A stretch of 64,000 nt of DNA from Microbulbifer sediminum (GCF_021729035.1 NZ_JAJSAP010000002.1:310001-374000), one strand, 5' to 3'. Counted from the stretch's first letter, positions 42,334 through 52,338 are shown. Translations and numbers: made by a program. Notes: generated by a model not told the origin, from the sequence alone.

Positions 42334-42780
42334 TCAGAAACGCTGTCGGACCTGGCGGCGATAGCCTGTGGGCGACATGCCCGTCCAGCGTTTGAATGCA
42401 CTGGTAAAGCTGGTCCGGTCGGAGAAGTCCAGGATCCGGGAGATACCGTCAACGCTCAGGGCGGTGTCCTTGAGGAAATGCACGGCGTGGCGGAAACGGA
42501 CGTGGTCGCGCAAGGCGGCGAAGCTGAGATTGTGCTCCTGCAACCGGCGCTGCAGTGTCCGCGTGGACATGCTCAGGTCGGAGGCTACCGGGCGGATGGC
42601 CAGGGAGGCCTTGCCAATCCGCTGCTCCAGCACGTCGATCACACGTGCGGCAATCCCAAAGCTGGTGGCCTCCGGCGGTGCAAGCAACTGGTCCAGGATA
42701 TTGGGATCACCCGAAAGTCGGGCCTGCTGCAGGGGCTTGTCCTCGGAGAGAGAAGACTGATCTGGCTGAATATGGTTCAT
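42334..42780 (-). CDS. Short AraC-type DNA-binding protein
   Basis: A 148-residue protein that consists almost only of an AraC HTH domain (about 55-145): LSMSTRTLQRRLQEHNLSFA and ISRILDFSDRTSFTSAFKRW with the ending TGMSPTGYRR. No N-terminal effector domain of usual size is present; the first 50 residues are short and hydrophilic. It may be a complete small regulator or the remnant of a longer OruR/ArgR-like protein. A GC-only inverted repeat CCCCGCG / CGCGGGG lies 12 bp downstream (42302-42322) without a T run. Confidence 0.82.
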   Translation of the reverse strand: MNHIQPDQSSLSEDKPLQQARLSGDPNILDQLLAPPEATSFGIAARVIDVLEQRIGKASLAIRPVASDLSMSTRTLQRRLQEHNLSFAALRDHVRFRHAVHFLKDTALSVDGISRILDFSDRTSFTSAFKRWTGMSPTGYRRQVRQRF

Positions 42781-43202
42781 GAGCTGCTCCTTAATAAGTT
42801 CCGTGAGCCGCGGTTATTTTTCTACGTCCGCTTCCTGCGAATCCCTGAACTTTTCTAGCCCCTACCACTCACCTCAAGAGCCAACTACCACCCGTTGGGG
42901 ATGCACCTGAAACAGACCTCGAATCCATCGCAGAACTGTACAAAAATTAACCTTATCTCCGGCAACTTCCTTCCAGGGAGGAGACCCTGTGCCGGCGCAT
43001 CTTTACACAAGCCAGTATAGACCAATCACAGAGAATGCAAGGCGCGACAGGCAATTTTTTTTAAAAATTGTATAAATGACACCTTACCGGACCAGAATTG
43101 ACGTTAACTGAGGCGTCACTCGCGTGGCGGCAGCAGGACAAAGCATACAACGAGGGCGCGGTGCTGCACGCATTCGTGCGGCACCGGCCGGGAGCCGAGG
43201 GC
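42781..43202. other. Gene-free region upstream of the AraC-type gene
   Basis: About 420 bp. It carries an AT-rich stretch (about 43050-43080, TTTTTTTTAAAAATTG) next to TATAAAT-like sequence. I recognise no gene, RNA or repeat. Confidence 0.4.
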
Positions 43203-43679
43203 TCAATCCAGGTTCTCATCTATCCAGTTCAGGACATCATCGTGATGGGTCTTGGTTTTGACCTTGTCGATGATATGCCGCAGCCGGCCACTCTTGTCGA
43301 TAATGAAAGTGGTACGCAGGAGCCCCATGTACTCCTTGCCCATAAACTTCTTCAGGCCCCAGCAACCGTACTTGTCAGCAACCTTGTGTTCCTCATCCGC
43401 CAGCAGGTCGAAATTCAGCTCGTGCTTGTCGATAAACTTCTGCAACCTGGCCTCGGGGTCGGGACTTACACCCAGTACCACCGTATCCCGCTTGGCAAAC
43501 TCCCGGGCACTGTCGCGAATGCCACAGGCCTGGGTAGTGCAACCTGGTGTCAGCGCCTTGGGATAGAAATACAGCACGACATTCTTCTTGTCGCGAAAAT
43601 CCTTGAGTGCAACTTTCTCGCCATCCTGGTTTTTCAACGTAAAGGCTGGAGCGAGGTTACCGATCTTGGGAAATGCCAC
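43203..43679 (-). CDS. bcp: Thiol peroxidase Bcp (peroxiredoxin Q)
   Basis: A 158-residue cytoplasmic peroxiredoxin that reduces hydrogen and organic peroxides with thioredoxin. The peroxidatic cysteine is C47 in PKALTPGCTTQACG and the resolving cysteine C52 is five residues on, as in E. coli Bcp. Length and FPKIGNLAPAFTLKNQDG at the start are typical. The gene is monocistronic, with GGGGGTATC upstream of ATG 43679. Confidence 0.96.
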   Translation of the reverse strand: MAFPKIGNLAPAFTLKNQDGEKVALKDFRDKKNVVLYFYPKALTPGCTTQACGIRDSAREFAKRDTVVLGVSPDPEARLQKFIDKHELNFDLLADEEHKVADKYGCWGLKKFMGKEYMGLLRTTFIIDKSGRLRHIIDKVKTKTHHDDVLNWIDENLD

Positions 43680-43849
43680 AGATACCCCCTAAATGTAAGC
43701 ATGATGGTTTGAGAGGGGCAGGATTATAACGGAGCCTGGTTAGCAGCTCACTTTATGCCGCCAGAACCCTCTCTCACTCTTGCCCACTATACCCGTCTCT
43801 CCGCCAGCATGCCTGATGCCTATCGGGGCCGTGCACTGGCGCAAGCCAC

Positions 43850-44368
43850 TCACAGCTCAACAAAGCCGTATCCACGCTCGCGCCGGGCAAATATTCCGCA
43901 CTGGCTGAGCTTTTCCACCAGTGCAGCGCGCTCCGCATCGGTCAGGAAGTCACCAACCTCCAGGCAGCCCTCGGGTCCCGTAAAGCTGATTGACGCAGGT
44001 TCCGTATCGCCCTCGATGCGCACCAGCACAATCAGGCTATCGCGCTCAAACTCCCGATGGTAAACAGTCTGCTCCCGATGCCCACGGGAACAGTCAAGCA
44101 CTACGCGCTCGCCATTAATACGGATCACTTCGCGCCTGGCCCCCTCCGCATAGACGTAAAACAAGACGATGCCAAGTAACAACATTTCGAGGCCGGCAAA
44201 GGGCAGTATCATCCACGCCCCCGCAAGCGCGAACGCGAGGCTGATACCCAGGGAGACAGCGATCAGGGACACGAAAACCCACAGGTTTCCGGACAGGGAG
44301 AGTGACTGGTTGGGCTGCAGGAGGATACAGGCACTGGCGCGGGAAGCGCGGCCGACTTCAGTAACCAT
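43850..44368 (-). CDS. DUF2244 membrane protein
   Basis: A 172-residue protein of the DUF2244 family (function unknown). Two transmembrane helices lie at about 30-50 (LWVFVSLIAVSLGISLAFAL) and 53-73 (WMILPFAGLEMLLLGIVLFY), followed by a soluble C-terminal part with GERVVLDCSRGHREQTV. The N-terminal block ILLQPNQSLS is typical. In other bacteria the family is often next to cytochrome oxidase genes; that is not so here. Confidence 0.85.
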   Translation of the reverse strand: MVTEVGRASRASACILLQPNQSLSLSGNLWVFVSLIAVSLGISLAFALAGAWMILPFAGLEMLLLGIVLFYVYAEGARREVIRINGERVVLDCSRGHREQTVYHREFERDSLIVLVRIEGDTEPASISFTGPEGCLEVGDFLTDAERAALVEKLSQCGIFARRERGYGFVEL

Positions 44369-44464
44369 GATCTCGGCTTCCAGGGACTACTTGCCTTAAG
44401 TGTAGTCAGGCCGGCCCGGGAGCCAAAAACCCCTCCCTGGGGCCAGGTCACTTACGCCGGGACA

Positions 44465-44497
44465 TAAAAAAAGCCCGCAACCGGCGGTGCGGGCTTC
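44465..44497 (-). terminator. Terminator after mdh
   Basis: Stem AAGCCCGCA / TGCGGGCTT around an eight-base loop, with seven T on the minus strand, 36 bp after the mdh stop. Confidence 0.88.
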
Positions 44498-44532
44498 TCT
44501 CAATCCGGAACCGTCAGCTGACGGTGGATCGA

Positions 44533-45513
44533 TTACGGCAGCAGGTGCGCCACGGCGTCGCGCTCTTCCGCCAGCTCCTGCTCGGTGGCAGTCATCTTCT
44601 CGCGGGAGAAATCATTGATGTCGACGCCCTGAACAATTTCCCAGTCACCGTTCTTGCAGGTGCAGGGGAAAGAGTAGATCAGGCCTTCCTGGATACCGTA
44701 GGAGCCGTCGCTGTAGACGCCCATGCTGGTCCAGTCACCCTCGGCAGTGCCCAGCGCCCAGTCGCGCATATGGTCGATTGCCGCATTGGCTGCGGAAGCG
44801 GCTGAGGAGGCACCACGGGCCTTGATGATCGCCGCACCGCGCTGTTGCACGGTGGGGATAAAGTCACTCTCGTACCAGTCCTGCTCCACTTTATCCATGG
44901 CATTGGCACCGCCCACCTTGACCTGGTGCAGGTCCGGGTACTGGGTGGAAGAGTGGTTACCCCAGATGGTCATATGGGTAATGTCATTGACACTGGAGTC
45001 GGTCTTGTTCGCCAGTTGCGACAGGGCACGGTTGTGGTCCAGGCGGGTCATGGCGGTGAAGTTACGCGGATCCAGGTCCGGCGCGTTGCGCTGGGCAATC
45101 AGGGCATTGGTGTTGGCCGGGTTACCCACAACCAGCACTTTCACGTCGCGGGCCGCCACATCATTCAGCGCCCTGCCCTGTGCAGAGAAGATTGCCGCAT
45201 TGGCTTCCAGCAGGTCCTTGCGCTCCATGCCAGGTCCGCGCGGACGGGCCCCGACCAGCAGGGCGTACTGAGCGTCTTTAAATGCAACATTGGCATCGTC
45301 GGACTGGACAATACCCGCCAGCAGCGGGAACGCGCAGTCTTCCAGCTCCATGGCCACGCCCTTGAGCGCTTCCAGGGCCGGGGTGATTTCCAGCAGTTGC
45401 AGGATCACCGGTTGGTCTTTGCCCAGCATCTCGCCGGAGGCGATGCGGAACAGCAGCGAATAGCTGATCTGGCCGGCGGCGCCGGTCACAGCAACACGTA
45501 CAGGTGCTTTCAC
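44533..45513 (-). CDS. mdh: Malate dehydrogenase
   Basis: A 326-residue NAD-dependent malate dehydrogenase of the cytosolic-like group (as in Burkholderia and many marine gammaproteobacteria, not the E. coli 312-residue type). The NAD fold [15 protein letters not shown], the substrate-binding arginines in [11 protein letters not shown] and TRLDHNRA, and the catalytic pair D159 and H187 (WGNHSST) are intact. The start is GTG 45513 behind GAGGGAGAA; upstream in-frame codons add a non-family tail. It joins malate from the glyoxylate shunt to oxaloacetate. Confidence 0.97.
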   Translation of the reverse strand: MKAPVRVAVTGAAGQISYSLLFRIASGEMLGKDQPVILQLLEITPALEALKGVAMELEDCAFPLLAGIVQSDDANVAFKDAQYALLVGARPRGPGMERKDLLEANAAIFSAQGRALNDVAARDVKVLVVGNPANTNALIAQRNAPDLDPRNFTAMTRLDHNRALSQLANKTDSSVNDITHMTIWGNHSSTQYPDLHQVKVGGANAMDKVEQDWYESDFIPTVQQRGAAIIKARGASSAASAANAAIDHMRDWALGTAEGDWTSMGVYSDGSYGIQEGLIYSFPCTCKNGDWEIVQGVDINDFSREKMTATEQELAEERDAVAHLLP

Positions 45514-45599
45514 GATAGTTCTCCCTCGTCTGTAAGCGGCCCGCATTATAGAGACTTGCGGATAAATTTCACCTGCGGTCCGCGGGCTTTAGCCCCGGT

Positions 45600-46232
45600 T
45601 CATGCCAATGTCGTAGTCGATTCCTCGTACCGGCTGGCCAGCGCCCGGTAAAGCTGGTCGCTATAGTCGCCGCTCGAGGCATCCAGGCCCGCACTGAGCT
45701 CCGCAAGGTGCTCGTTGTCCTCTCGCCCCGCCCAGTTCTTCACGTAACTCCCGTCCTGGTAGCCATTGTCCTGCCGGAAACGATTGAGGACATTTTTACC
45801 CACGTAGCGCCGGTAAAGCTCATCGAAGCTCATGCCGGTATCCACCAGCAGCTGCGCAAACCCCACCAGGTCAAACTGCCTGCTGGCCAGGGTATTCAAC
45901 GTAAAAGCCTCCAGGTGCTCGCGAAAATCGCCGGGCTGGGTGTCCGCCGCGCCAAGCTCCGCTGCCATCTCGGCGGCTACTTGATCCGGGGCGCCCTGCT
46001 GCAGCTCGAGACTCAGGCCAAAATGCCAGATATCCACCAGCTCCAGCTTGACCTGGTCCATATCGGGTTGCTGTTTTTTCCACCACTTCCAGCCAAAATG
46101 GTCCAGCAGCTCAGCACTCTCCACCCAGATTGCGCGGTACCACGCAAAGCCCTGCTCACGCCAGTTCTCGTTGACCAGTGTATTGATCTCGTCTTGCAGG
46201 GCCAGCATGGCCTGCAGCTGTTGTTGCATCAT
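45600..46232 (-). CDS. All-alpha dUTP diphosphatase (dUTPase_2 family)
   Basis: A 210-residue protein of the dimeric all-alpha NTP pyrophosphatase family, which hydrolyses dUTP to dUMP. Magnesium-binding residues are in WVESAELLDHFGWKWWKK (ExxE-type) and KLELVDIWHFGLSLEL (ExxD). A later helix carries KNVLNRFRQDNGYQDGSYVK, characteristic of the Campylobacter/Leishmania-like dUTPases. The start is ATG 46232 or the following ATG 46229. It ends the tmk-holB-pilZ-tatD gene series, 22 bp after tatD, so dUMP formation and dTMP phosphorylation are encoded together. Confidence 0.87.
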   Translation of the reverse strand: MMQQQLQAMLALQDEINTLVNENWREQGFAWYRAIWVESAELLDHFGWKWWKKQQPDMDQVKLELVDIWHFGLSLELQQGAPDQVAAEMAAELGAADTQPGDFREHLEAFTLNTLASRQFDLVGFAQLLVDTGMSFDELYRRYVGKNVLNRFRQDNGYQDGSYVKNWAGREDNEHLAELSAGLDASSGDYSDQLYRALASRYEESTTTLA

Positions 46233-46254
46233 CGGGATTTTCCAGCGAATGGGC

Positions 46255-47031
46255 TCAGGCGGCCCGGGGGAACAGTCGGTTAAAGTTTTCCGTGGTGATT
46301 TCGGCAAGCTCTTCCAGAGCCAGCCCACGCAGTTCGGCAATGAACTCCGCCACCTCACGGACATAGGCGGGGATATTCGGCTTACCGCGGTATGGCACCG
46401 GTGCCAGGTACGGGGAATCAGTCTCTACCAGTAACCGGTCCAACGGCAGCTTGCGTGCCACATCCCGCAGCTCCCCGGCATTCTTGAAGGTAACGATACC
46501 GGACAGAGAGATGTAGTAATTCAGGTCCAGGGCAGCCCGCGCCATTTCCCAACTCTCGGTAAAGCAGTGCAACACGCCGGCGTGCTCCGGATCTCCGTGG
46601 GCGCGAATCAGCTCCAGGGTATCCTCACGGGCATCGCGGGTATGCACGATTACCGGCAGGCCGGCGCGGCCGGCTGCACGGAGGTGCGCGGCGAAACTCT
46701 CGCGCTGGGTCTCTTTCGTATCCGTGCTGTAGTAGTAATCCAGGCCGGTTTCACCCAGGGCCACCACTTTGGGTTTCGCCGAGAGCTCTATCAGGCGATC
46801 CTCGGTGGCCAGGCCCGAATCCACGTCCAGCGGGTGGATTCCCACGGAACACACGACATCGGGGTACTGGCCGGCGATTTCCACCACGCGGTCGACGTTA
46901 TCGAGACTGACCCCCACACACAGGAACTTGTGCACCCCGCGCTCACGTGCCAGGTCCAGTACGGCATCCAGGTCACCGTCGAACTTGTCCAGGTTCAGTC
47001 GATCGAGATGGCAATGGGAATCTACAATCAT
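46255..47031 (-). CDS. TatD-family metal-dependent DNase (YcfH-like)
   Basis: A 258-residue TIM-barrel hydrolase. Metal ligands are H6 and H8 in VDSHCHLDRL, the glutamate of ALGETGLDYYY, PVIVHTRDA and LHCFTES, and the aspartate of VETDSPYLAP. It is the YcfH member usually found after holB/pilZ. TatD-like enzymes act as 3'-5' exonucleases; YcfH itself is less well defined. Spacing to pilZ is 7 bp. Confidence 0.94.
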   Translation of the reverse strand: MIVDSHCHLDRLNLDKFDGDLDAVLDLARERGVHKFLCVGVSLDNVDRVVEIAGQYPDVVCSVGIHPLDVDSGLATEDRLIELSAKPKVVALGETGLDYYYSTDTKETQRESFAAHLRAAGRAGLPVIVHTRDAREDTLELIRAHGDPEHAGVLHCFTESWEMARAALDLNYYISLSGIVTFKNAGELRDVARKLPLDRLLVETDSPYLAPVPYRGKPNIPAYVREVAEFIAELRGLALEELAEITTENFNRLFPRAA

Positions 47032-47038
47032 CTATCTG

Positions 47039-47389
47039 TTACAACGTGTGGGTAGGCCGACTGGATTCCAGTGAACCGGCCAGGTAAGTTTCGATCTTGC
47101 TCTGCGCCTGATTGTCCTTGTCCGTGAACTGAAGCCCCACACCCGGTGACCGGTTGCCCTGGGCACCAGCCGGTGTGATCCAGACCACTTTGCAGGCCAC
47201 CGGGACCTTATCGGGCTCGTCCATCAGGTTCAACAGCAGAAAGACCTCGTCGCCCAGGTTGTAGGGCTTGTCCGTTTTCAGGAACAGGCCACCGTTTTTC
47301 ACGAAGGGCATGTAAGCAGCATAGAGCACCGACTTATCCTGGATCTTCAGCGTCAGGATACCCCGGGCACCCCCTCCCATGGCGGTCAT
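47039..47389 (-). CDS. pilZ: Type IV pilus assembly protein PilZ
   Basis: A 116-residue PilZ-domain protein. It matches the founding PilZ of Pseudomonas, needed for type IV pilus assembly through the FimX/PilB interaction: ILTLKIQDKSVLYAAYMPFV, NGGLFLKTDKPYNLGDEVFL and PGVGLQFTDKD. As in that PilZ, the RxxxR and DxSxxG motifs for cyclic di-GMP are not evident, so it probably does not bind c-di-GMP itself. It lies between holB and tatD, the conserved position. Confidence 0.94.
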   Translation of the reverse strand: MTAMGGGARGILTLKIQDKSVLYAAYMPFVKNGGLFLKTDKPYNLGDEVFLLLNLMDEPDKVPVACKVVWITPAGAQGNRSPGVGLQFTDKDNQAQSKIETYLAGSLESSRPTHTL

Positions 47390-47501
47390 AGTCCGTCCTC
47401 GGTTGTTGTCGTTGTATTTGGCGCTACGTTAGCCGAGCGCGCCAGACCTGTCCAGAAGCGGCCACCTGGTCAGGCAGCGAGTTCGCCGTGACAATCCCGG
47501 G

Positions 47502-48533
47502 TTAACCGGAAAAGAGCCTCGTCCAGCGAATCATCAACTCCTCCAGTAATAGGCGCTTGTTCGGGTTGCTCCCCCCTATCAACCCCTGCCGGGCCTGCTG
47601 CAACTGGTCGCTGAAAGCAAACAGCGGCTGCAGGCTCCCGGTCCCAGAGCCCGGCAGGCGCTGCAACAGGGCCACGACCTGCTCATCGGCAGTGAGGTCA
47701 CAACTCCGCGCGCGCATCATGAGAGCCACCCAGTGCTGCCAGAATTTCAATAGCTGGGGCAGTGACACCCCCTCGGGGGGATTCTCCCACCGCCCCGCCA
47801 GGGCGACCGGGCTGGAGGCCCCCTGGGTGAGTTCGGTCAGGTCGCCGAGAAACTGCTCCCGCGCCTCACTGGCCTCGGGTTCAGCCAGTTCCAGGGCCAG
47901 CAGGGGGGCACCGCCCGCCAGGTCCAGCGCGCGCCGCGCGCCCTGTCCGTCAAGCCCCCCCTCGCCCAGCCAGCGCAGTGCAACGTCTCTGGACGGGGCC
48001 GGGAAAGGCACCGTCTGGCAACGACTGCGAATGGTGGGCAGCAAGCCCGATGGGGCATCCGAAATCAGCAGGAACAACACTGCCGGCGCGGGCTCCTCCA
48101 GGTTCTTCAACAGGGCATTGGCGGCATTGACGTTCATCGCCTCGGCCGGGGCCAGCCACACGACCCGGGCCCCTTCCCTGCCGCTGGTGCGGCCGACGAA
48201 GCCACCCAGTTGCCGAATCTGCTCCACCTTTAGTGGCCCCCCCGGTTTTTCCGGCTCCACCCGCAGGAAATCGGGGTGTGAGCCGGCCTGCCACAGTCGA
48301 CAGCCGCGGCAATCACCACAGGCGAGGCCCTCGCGAGGCTGCTCGCAGAGCACCAGGGCGGCAAACGCCTCCGCAAAGCGGCGCTTGCCAAGGCCACCCG
48401 CCCCGCTCAGCAGCAGCGCATGGGGGCAGCGCCCGGCACGCCACTGTGCGCCCAGCCTCTGCCAGGCCTCGGCCTGCCACGGCAGGGGTGAGGGAATACG
48501 GGTATTGGCTTCGTTGATATCAGGCACGCGCAC
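47502..48533 (-). CDS. holB: DNA polymerase III subunit delta'
   Basis: The delta' subunit of the clamp loader, 343 residues. It has an AAA+ domain with GAGGLGKRRFAEAF (a P-loop without conserved catalytic function), a four-cysteine zinc site C-x-n-CGDCRGC, and EPAPAVLFLLISDAPSGLLPTIRSRC with the SRC motif. The start is GTG 48533, four bases after AGGAG; GTG 48527 is an alternative. It follows tmk by 27 bp, as in most gammaproteobacteria, and is followed by a 112-bp gap before pilZ. Confidence 0.96.
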   Translation of the reverse strand: MRVPDINEANTRIPSPLPWQAEAWQRLGAQWRAGRCPHALLLSGAGGLGKRRFAEAFAALVLCEQPREGLACGDCRGCRLWQAGSHPDFLRVEPEKPGGPLKVEQIRQLGGFVGRTSGREGARVVWLAPAEAMNVNAANALLKNLEEPAPAVLFLLISDAPSGLLPTIRSRCQTVPFPAPSRDVALRWLGEGGLDGQGARRALDLAGGAPLLALELAEPEASEAREQFLGDLTELTQGASSPVALAGRWENPPEGVSLPQLLKFWQHWVALMMRARSCDLTADEQVVALLQRLPGSGTGSLQPLFAFSDQLQQARQGLIGGSNPNKRLLLEELMIRWTRLFSG

Positions 48534-48560
48534 TATGCTCCTGCAAATACTCCCACCCCC

Positions 48561-49187
48561 TCAGGGGATGAGGCTCTCCAGCTGCCGCTGCAGGTCCGCC
48601 TGCACCCGTTCCAGGGACTGGCCGGCATCAATCACGGCGTAGCGATCGGGATCCGCCTCGGCGCGCGACCGATACGCCTCCCGGACGCGGCGAAAAAATT
48701 CCAACTGCTCACTCTCAAAGCGGTCTGCGGCCCCGGTCCTGGCTGCACGCTCCAGGCCAAGCTCCGGATCCAGGTCCAGCAGCAGAATACGATCAGGGCG
48801 CAAGTCACCCTGCACCGTCTGCTCCAGCAGGGCAATCAGGTCCCAGTCCAGCTGCCGGCCCCCGCCCTGGTAGGCATAAGTGGCATCGGTAAACCGATCA
48901 CAGATTACCCACTCTCCCCGCGCAAGCGCGGGTAATATGACCTCCGCCAGGTGCTGTGCACGGGCGGCAAAGACCATCAGCAGCTCTGCCGTAGGGTCGA
49001 CAGGTTCCTCGCGGCGGCTTAGCAGCAACTCCCGGAGCTGTTCCGCCAGTGGCGTGCCGCCGGGCTCCCTGGTCTGCACGAAAGGAATCCCCTGCTCCTG
49101 CAGCCACCCGGTTACAAAGCGCAGGTTGGTGGACTTACCGACACCTTCTCCGCCCTCCAGGGTGATGAACTTTCCGCGCACCGTCAT
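48561..49187 (-). CDS. tmk: Thymidylate kinase
   Basis: Tmk phosphorylates dTMP to dTDP. The 208 residues contain P-loop GGEGVGKST (12-20), [16 protein letters not shown] (DR/E-P-G-type), [17 protein letters not shown] for dTMP, and a lid region after [15 protein letters not shown]. Its start overlaps the mltG stop by 4 bp (ATGA), which implies translational coupling. Confidence 0.97.
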   Translation of the reverse strand: MTVRGKFITLEGGEGVGKSTNLRFVTGWLQEQGIPFVQTREPGGTPLAEQLRELLLSRREEPVDPTAELLMVFAARAQHLAEVILPALARGEWVICDRFTDATYAYQGGGRQLDWDLIALLEQTVQGDLRPDRILLLDLDPELGLERAARTGAADRFESEQLEFFRRVREAYRSRAEADPDRYAVIDAGQSLERVQADLQRQLESLIP

Positions 49188-50281
49188 TCTCCCTGGTCCG
49201 GACTCGAGCGATAGTCCGCGCGGCGCTTGAGCTGGTACTCGCGGACCGCACGGTTATGTTCTGCCAGGGTCGAGGAGAAGTGATGGTAGCCATTGCCCTT
49301 GGCGACAAAATAGAGGCTGTCGCCCTCCTTCGGGTTCAGGGCCGCACGGATGGCCTCACGGCCCGGCAGCGCAATCGGCGTGGGCGGGAGTCCTTTAATC
49401 ACGTAAGTGTTGTACGGGGTCGCCTGGCGCAAGTGTACGCGTCGCAGGTTACCGTCGTATTCGTCACCGAGGCCATAGATCACTGTGGGGTCAGTCTGCA
49501 GGCGCATACCCTTGTTAAGGCGCCGGACAAATACACCGGCAATCTCGTCGCGTTCCGAGGGTTGGCCGGTTTCTTTCTCCACCAATGAGGCCATGATCAG
49601 GGCCTCATAGGGCTCGCTGTAAGGCAGGTCCTCTCCGCGAGCCTGCCACTCCTCATCCAGCACTTTCTGCATGCGCTGGTAGGCTTGCCGTAACAGATCG
49701 ATATCGGTGGTGCCAGAGCGATAGATGTAGGTGTCGGGGAAAATCCATCCTTCCGGGCTCTGCTCCTCGAACCCGAGCGCCGTGGCAGCACTGCCGGGAT
49801 CAGCCGCGGCTTCAGTCTGGACGATATTACGACCGGCCCGTACCTGCGCCAGGGCCTGGGCAAAAGTCCAGCCCTCCACCAGGGTGACGCGGTAGCGGGT
49901 GACATCCCCGGTGTGCAGCCGCTCTACCAGGTCCATGGCATTGCTGCCATGCGGCACCAGGTACTCTCCGGCATGGATACCGGTCTTGTCCTGCCAGTAG
50001 GCATACAACAGCACAACTTTCGGTAGGGATACTGCCCCTTCACTGTGTAACTGGTCCAGCACCTTCGAGAGGCTGCCACCACTGGGCACCTCGAAGCGCA
50101 GGCCTTCCTCATTGACGGCCAGCGGCTCCACCAGGCTCTTCTGGTATGCCCACAGGGCGGCGGCCCCAGCCACGAGAGCGAGAACGCCCCCGAGAAGCAG
50201 GTAACGCAGAACTTTTGCCCCACGTTTCCGGGTAGGGGTGGCCGCCTTGTCCTGCTTTGTTCGCTTGTTTTTCTTTACCAC
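49184..50281 (-). CDS. mltG: Endolytic peptidoglycan transglycosylase MltG
   Basis: A 365-residue membrane-anchored enzyme that cuts nascent glycan strands and so ends their elongation. An N-terminal basic stretch precedes one transmembrane helix (about 26-46: [20 protein letters not shown]), then a LysM-like segment and the YceG domain with catalytic E235 in [21 protein letters not shown]. The start is GTG 50281, overlapping the pabC stop by 7 bp. The pabC-mltG-tmk-holB order is well conserved. Confidence 0.96.
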   Translation of the reverse strand: MVKKNKRTKQDKAATPTRKRGAKVLRYLLLGGVLALVAGAAALWAYQKSLVEPLAVNEEGLRFEVPSGGSLSKVLDQLHSEGAVSLPKVVLLYAYWQDKTGIHAGEYLVPHGSNAMDLVERLHTGDVTRYRVTLVEGWTFAQALAQVRAGRNIVQTEAAADPGSAATALGFEEQSPEGWIFPDTYIYRSGTTDIDLLRQAYQRMQKVLDEEWQARGEDLPYSEPYEALIMASLVEKETGQPSERDEIAGVFVRRLNKGMRLQTDPTVIYGLGDEYDGNLRRVHLRQATPYNTYVIKGLPPTPIALPGREAIRAALNPKEGDSLYFVAKGNGYHHFSSTLAEHNRAVREYQLKRRADYRSSPDQGE

Positions 50282-51072
50282 AATTCTTCCGTCACTAACT
50301 GCTGTAACTTGCGGGTCTCAGGCCCTGGCGGCCCGAGCTGGCGTCCATCGAGCGCGACCACCGGCAAGACGCCACGCACGCTGTTGCACAGTGCCAGCTC
50401 ACCGGCTCGCCAGAGAGTGCCCTCTTCAATATCAACCTCATGCAGGGCTATCCGCTCTGCCAGCCAGTCTCGCATCACGCCTCGCACCCCGCAACGACTC
50501 AAGTCGGGAGTCAGCCATCCCTCATCCGTATATAGCAACAGGTTGCAACGGATACTCTCGATGACCCGGCCGGCACTGTCCCGCAGCAGGCCATCTACTG
50601 CAAGTCCGGATCCGGGCAACTCGGCTGCAGCACGATTATACCGCGCGCGCTGCAGTAATTTGCAGCCACGGTTGGCAGTTTCACCCGCTTCCAGGCGGGT
50701 TTCGCAGAGGTAAAGGCGTACTCCCCGGGCCTGGCCCTCACGCGGGTCCAGGGGATGCAGGGCCAGATCCCAGTAGCCCTTCCCCCCTGCCAGTCGCAAG
50801 CGAACCCGGGCTGCATCGGGAACCGCGGCGAGCTCCGGGAGAAACGCCTCTATGTCATTGAGCTGGCTATCTGGCACGGCACCACTGCGCACCAAGCGCT
50901 GCCGGTGCAGGTGCCAAAGCGGAATACGCCCCTGTTCCAGCCGCATGGTCTCCAGCAGGCCATCCCCAAGCGCAGCATCAGGCGGGAGATCGCCGGCAGG
51001 AGCACCATTGCGGAAATACGCGGGCAGGATCACGGGGGCGGCACCAGGCCGAGGGAAATACTGCCCCGCCAC
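50275..51072 (-). CDS. pabC: Aminodeoxychorismate lyase
   Basis: A 265-residue fold-type IV PLP enzyme that turns 4-amino-4-deoxychorismate into p-aminobenzoate and pyruvate. The PLP lysine is probably K138 in NRGCKLLQRARYNRAAAE; GDGLLETMRL and SIRCNLLLYTDEGWLTPDLSRCGVRGV are typical of PabC. The start is GTG 51072, 24 bp after fabF, without a strong ribosome site, so it may be coupled to fabF; GTG 51033 is a weaker alternative. It pairs with pabB at 22269. Confidence 0.93.
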   Translation of the reverse strand: MAGQYFPRPGAAPVILPAYFRNGAPAGDLPPDAALGDGLLETMRLEQGRIPLWHLHRQRLVRSGAVPDSQLNDIEAFLPELAAVPDAARVRLRLAGGKGYWDLALHPLDPREGQARGVRLYLCETRLEAGETANRGCKLLQRARYNRAAAELPGSGLAVDGLLRDSAGRVIESIRCNLLLYTDEGWLTPDLSRCGVRGVMRDWLAERIALHEVDIEEGTLWRAGELALCNSVRGVLPVVALDGRQLGPPGPETRKLQQLVTEELW

Positions 51073-51096
51073 CTGTCGGCGGCGGGGGCGAGGGAA

Positions 51097-52338
51097 TCAG
51101 GCACGCCTGAAGACAAGCGAGCCGTTAGTGCCACCGAAACCAAAGGAGTTCGACAGCGCGGCATCAATGTCCATCTTCTGGGCTTCCCAGGGTACCAGGT
51201 TGATGCCTCTGCAGGCCTCGTCGACATTGTCGAGGTTGATGGTCGGCGGAGCCACCTGATCACGCAGGGCCAGGACGGAGAAAATCGCCTCGATGGCGCC
51301 GGCAGCGCCCAGCAGATGACCGGTCATGGACTTGGTGGAGCTTACCGCGAGCTGTTCCGCTACATCACCGAATACCGCACGCACCGCCGCCACCTCGGCT
51401 TTATCGCCGAGCGGCGTGGAGGTACCGTGCGCATTGATGTACTGAAGCTGATCCGCTGAAAGCGCGGCATCATGCAGCGCATTGCGCATGGACAGCGCGG
51501 CTCCCGCACCATCCTCGGGCGGTGAGGTCATATGGTGGGCATCGCCACTCATGCCGAAACCGGTGAGCTCCGCGTAAATCCTGGCACCACGGGACTTGGC
51601 ACGCTCGTACTCTTCGAGTACCAGCACACCGGCGCCCTCGCCCAGGACAAAACCATCGCGGTCGCTGTCCCACGGGCGGCTGGCAGACTTGGGATCGTCA
51701 TTACGGGTGGAAAGTGCACGCGCCGCACAGAAACCACCGAGCCCCACCGGGGTGGTTACCATCTCCGCGCCACCACAGACCATCACGTCTGCGTCGCCAT
51801 ACTGGATCGTGCGCAGGCCCAGACCGATCGCATGGGTACCAGTAGTACAGGCGGTGGTGGTCGAGAGGTTGGGCCCCTTGAGGCCGTATTTAATCGAAAG
51901 GTTACCGGCCACCATATTGATAATGGCTCCCGGCACAAAGAACGGGGAGACGCGGCGCGGGCCCTTTTCCGCAATCAGGAAGGCGTTATCCTCGATCGCA
52001 CCAATCCCGCCCATACCGGAGCCGATGCAGGCCCCCATTCGTGGCGCATCCTCTTCGTTCACTTCAAGGCCGCTGTCCTGCATGGCCTGGATACCCGCCA
52101 CCATGCCGTACTGGAGGAAGACGTCCATCTTGCGCGCTTCCTTCGCCGCCATATACGGGGTCGGGTCAAAGTTCTTTACGGTCGCCGCGAAACGCGTGGA
52201 AAACGCGGAAACATCGAAAGACTCGATCGGCCCGGCACCGCTAGTGCCAGCGAGGACCCCGGCCCAGGTCTCATCCACGGTATTGCCCAGCGGGCTCACC
52301 ATGCCCATGCCGGTTACGACTACTCTTCTGCGCGACAC
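51097..52338 (-). CDS. fabF: Beta-ketoacyl-ACP synthase II
   Basis: FabF elongates acyl-ACP with malonyl-ACP, especially for unsaturated chains. The 413 residues hold the Cys-His-His active site: C164 in [13 protein letters not shown]304 in [11 protein letters not shown] and H341 in [11 protein letters not shown]. The start is GTG 52338 behind [25 protein letters not shown] matches the family N terminus. It follows acpP and is followed by pabC, as in Pseudomonas. Confidence 0.97.
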   Translation of the reverse strand: MSRRRVVVTGMGMVSPLGNTVDETWAGVLAGTSGAGPIESFDVSAFSTRFAATVKNFDPTPYMAAKEARKMDVFLQYGMVAGIQAMQDSGLEVNEEDAPRMGACIGSGMGGIGAIEDNAFLIAEKGPRRVSPFFVPGAIINMVAGNLSIKYGLKGPNLSTTTACTTGTHAIGLGLRTIQYGDADVMVCGGAEMVTTPVGLGGFCAARALSTRNDDPKSASRPWDSDRDGFVLGEGAGVLVLEEYERAKSRGARIYAELTGFGMSGDAHHMTSPPEDGAGAALSMRNALHDAALSADQLQYINAHGTSTPLGDKAEVAAVRAVFGDVAEQLAVSSTKSMTGHLLGAAGAIEAIFSVLALRDQVAPPTINLDNVDEACRGINLVPWEAQKMDIDAALSNSFGFGGTNGSLVFRRA

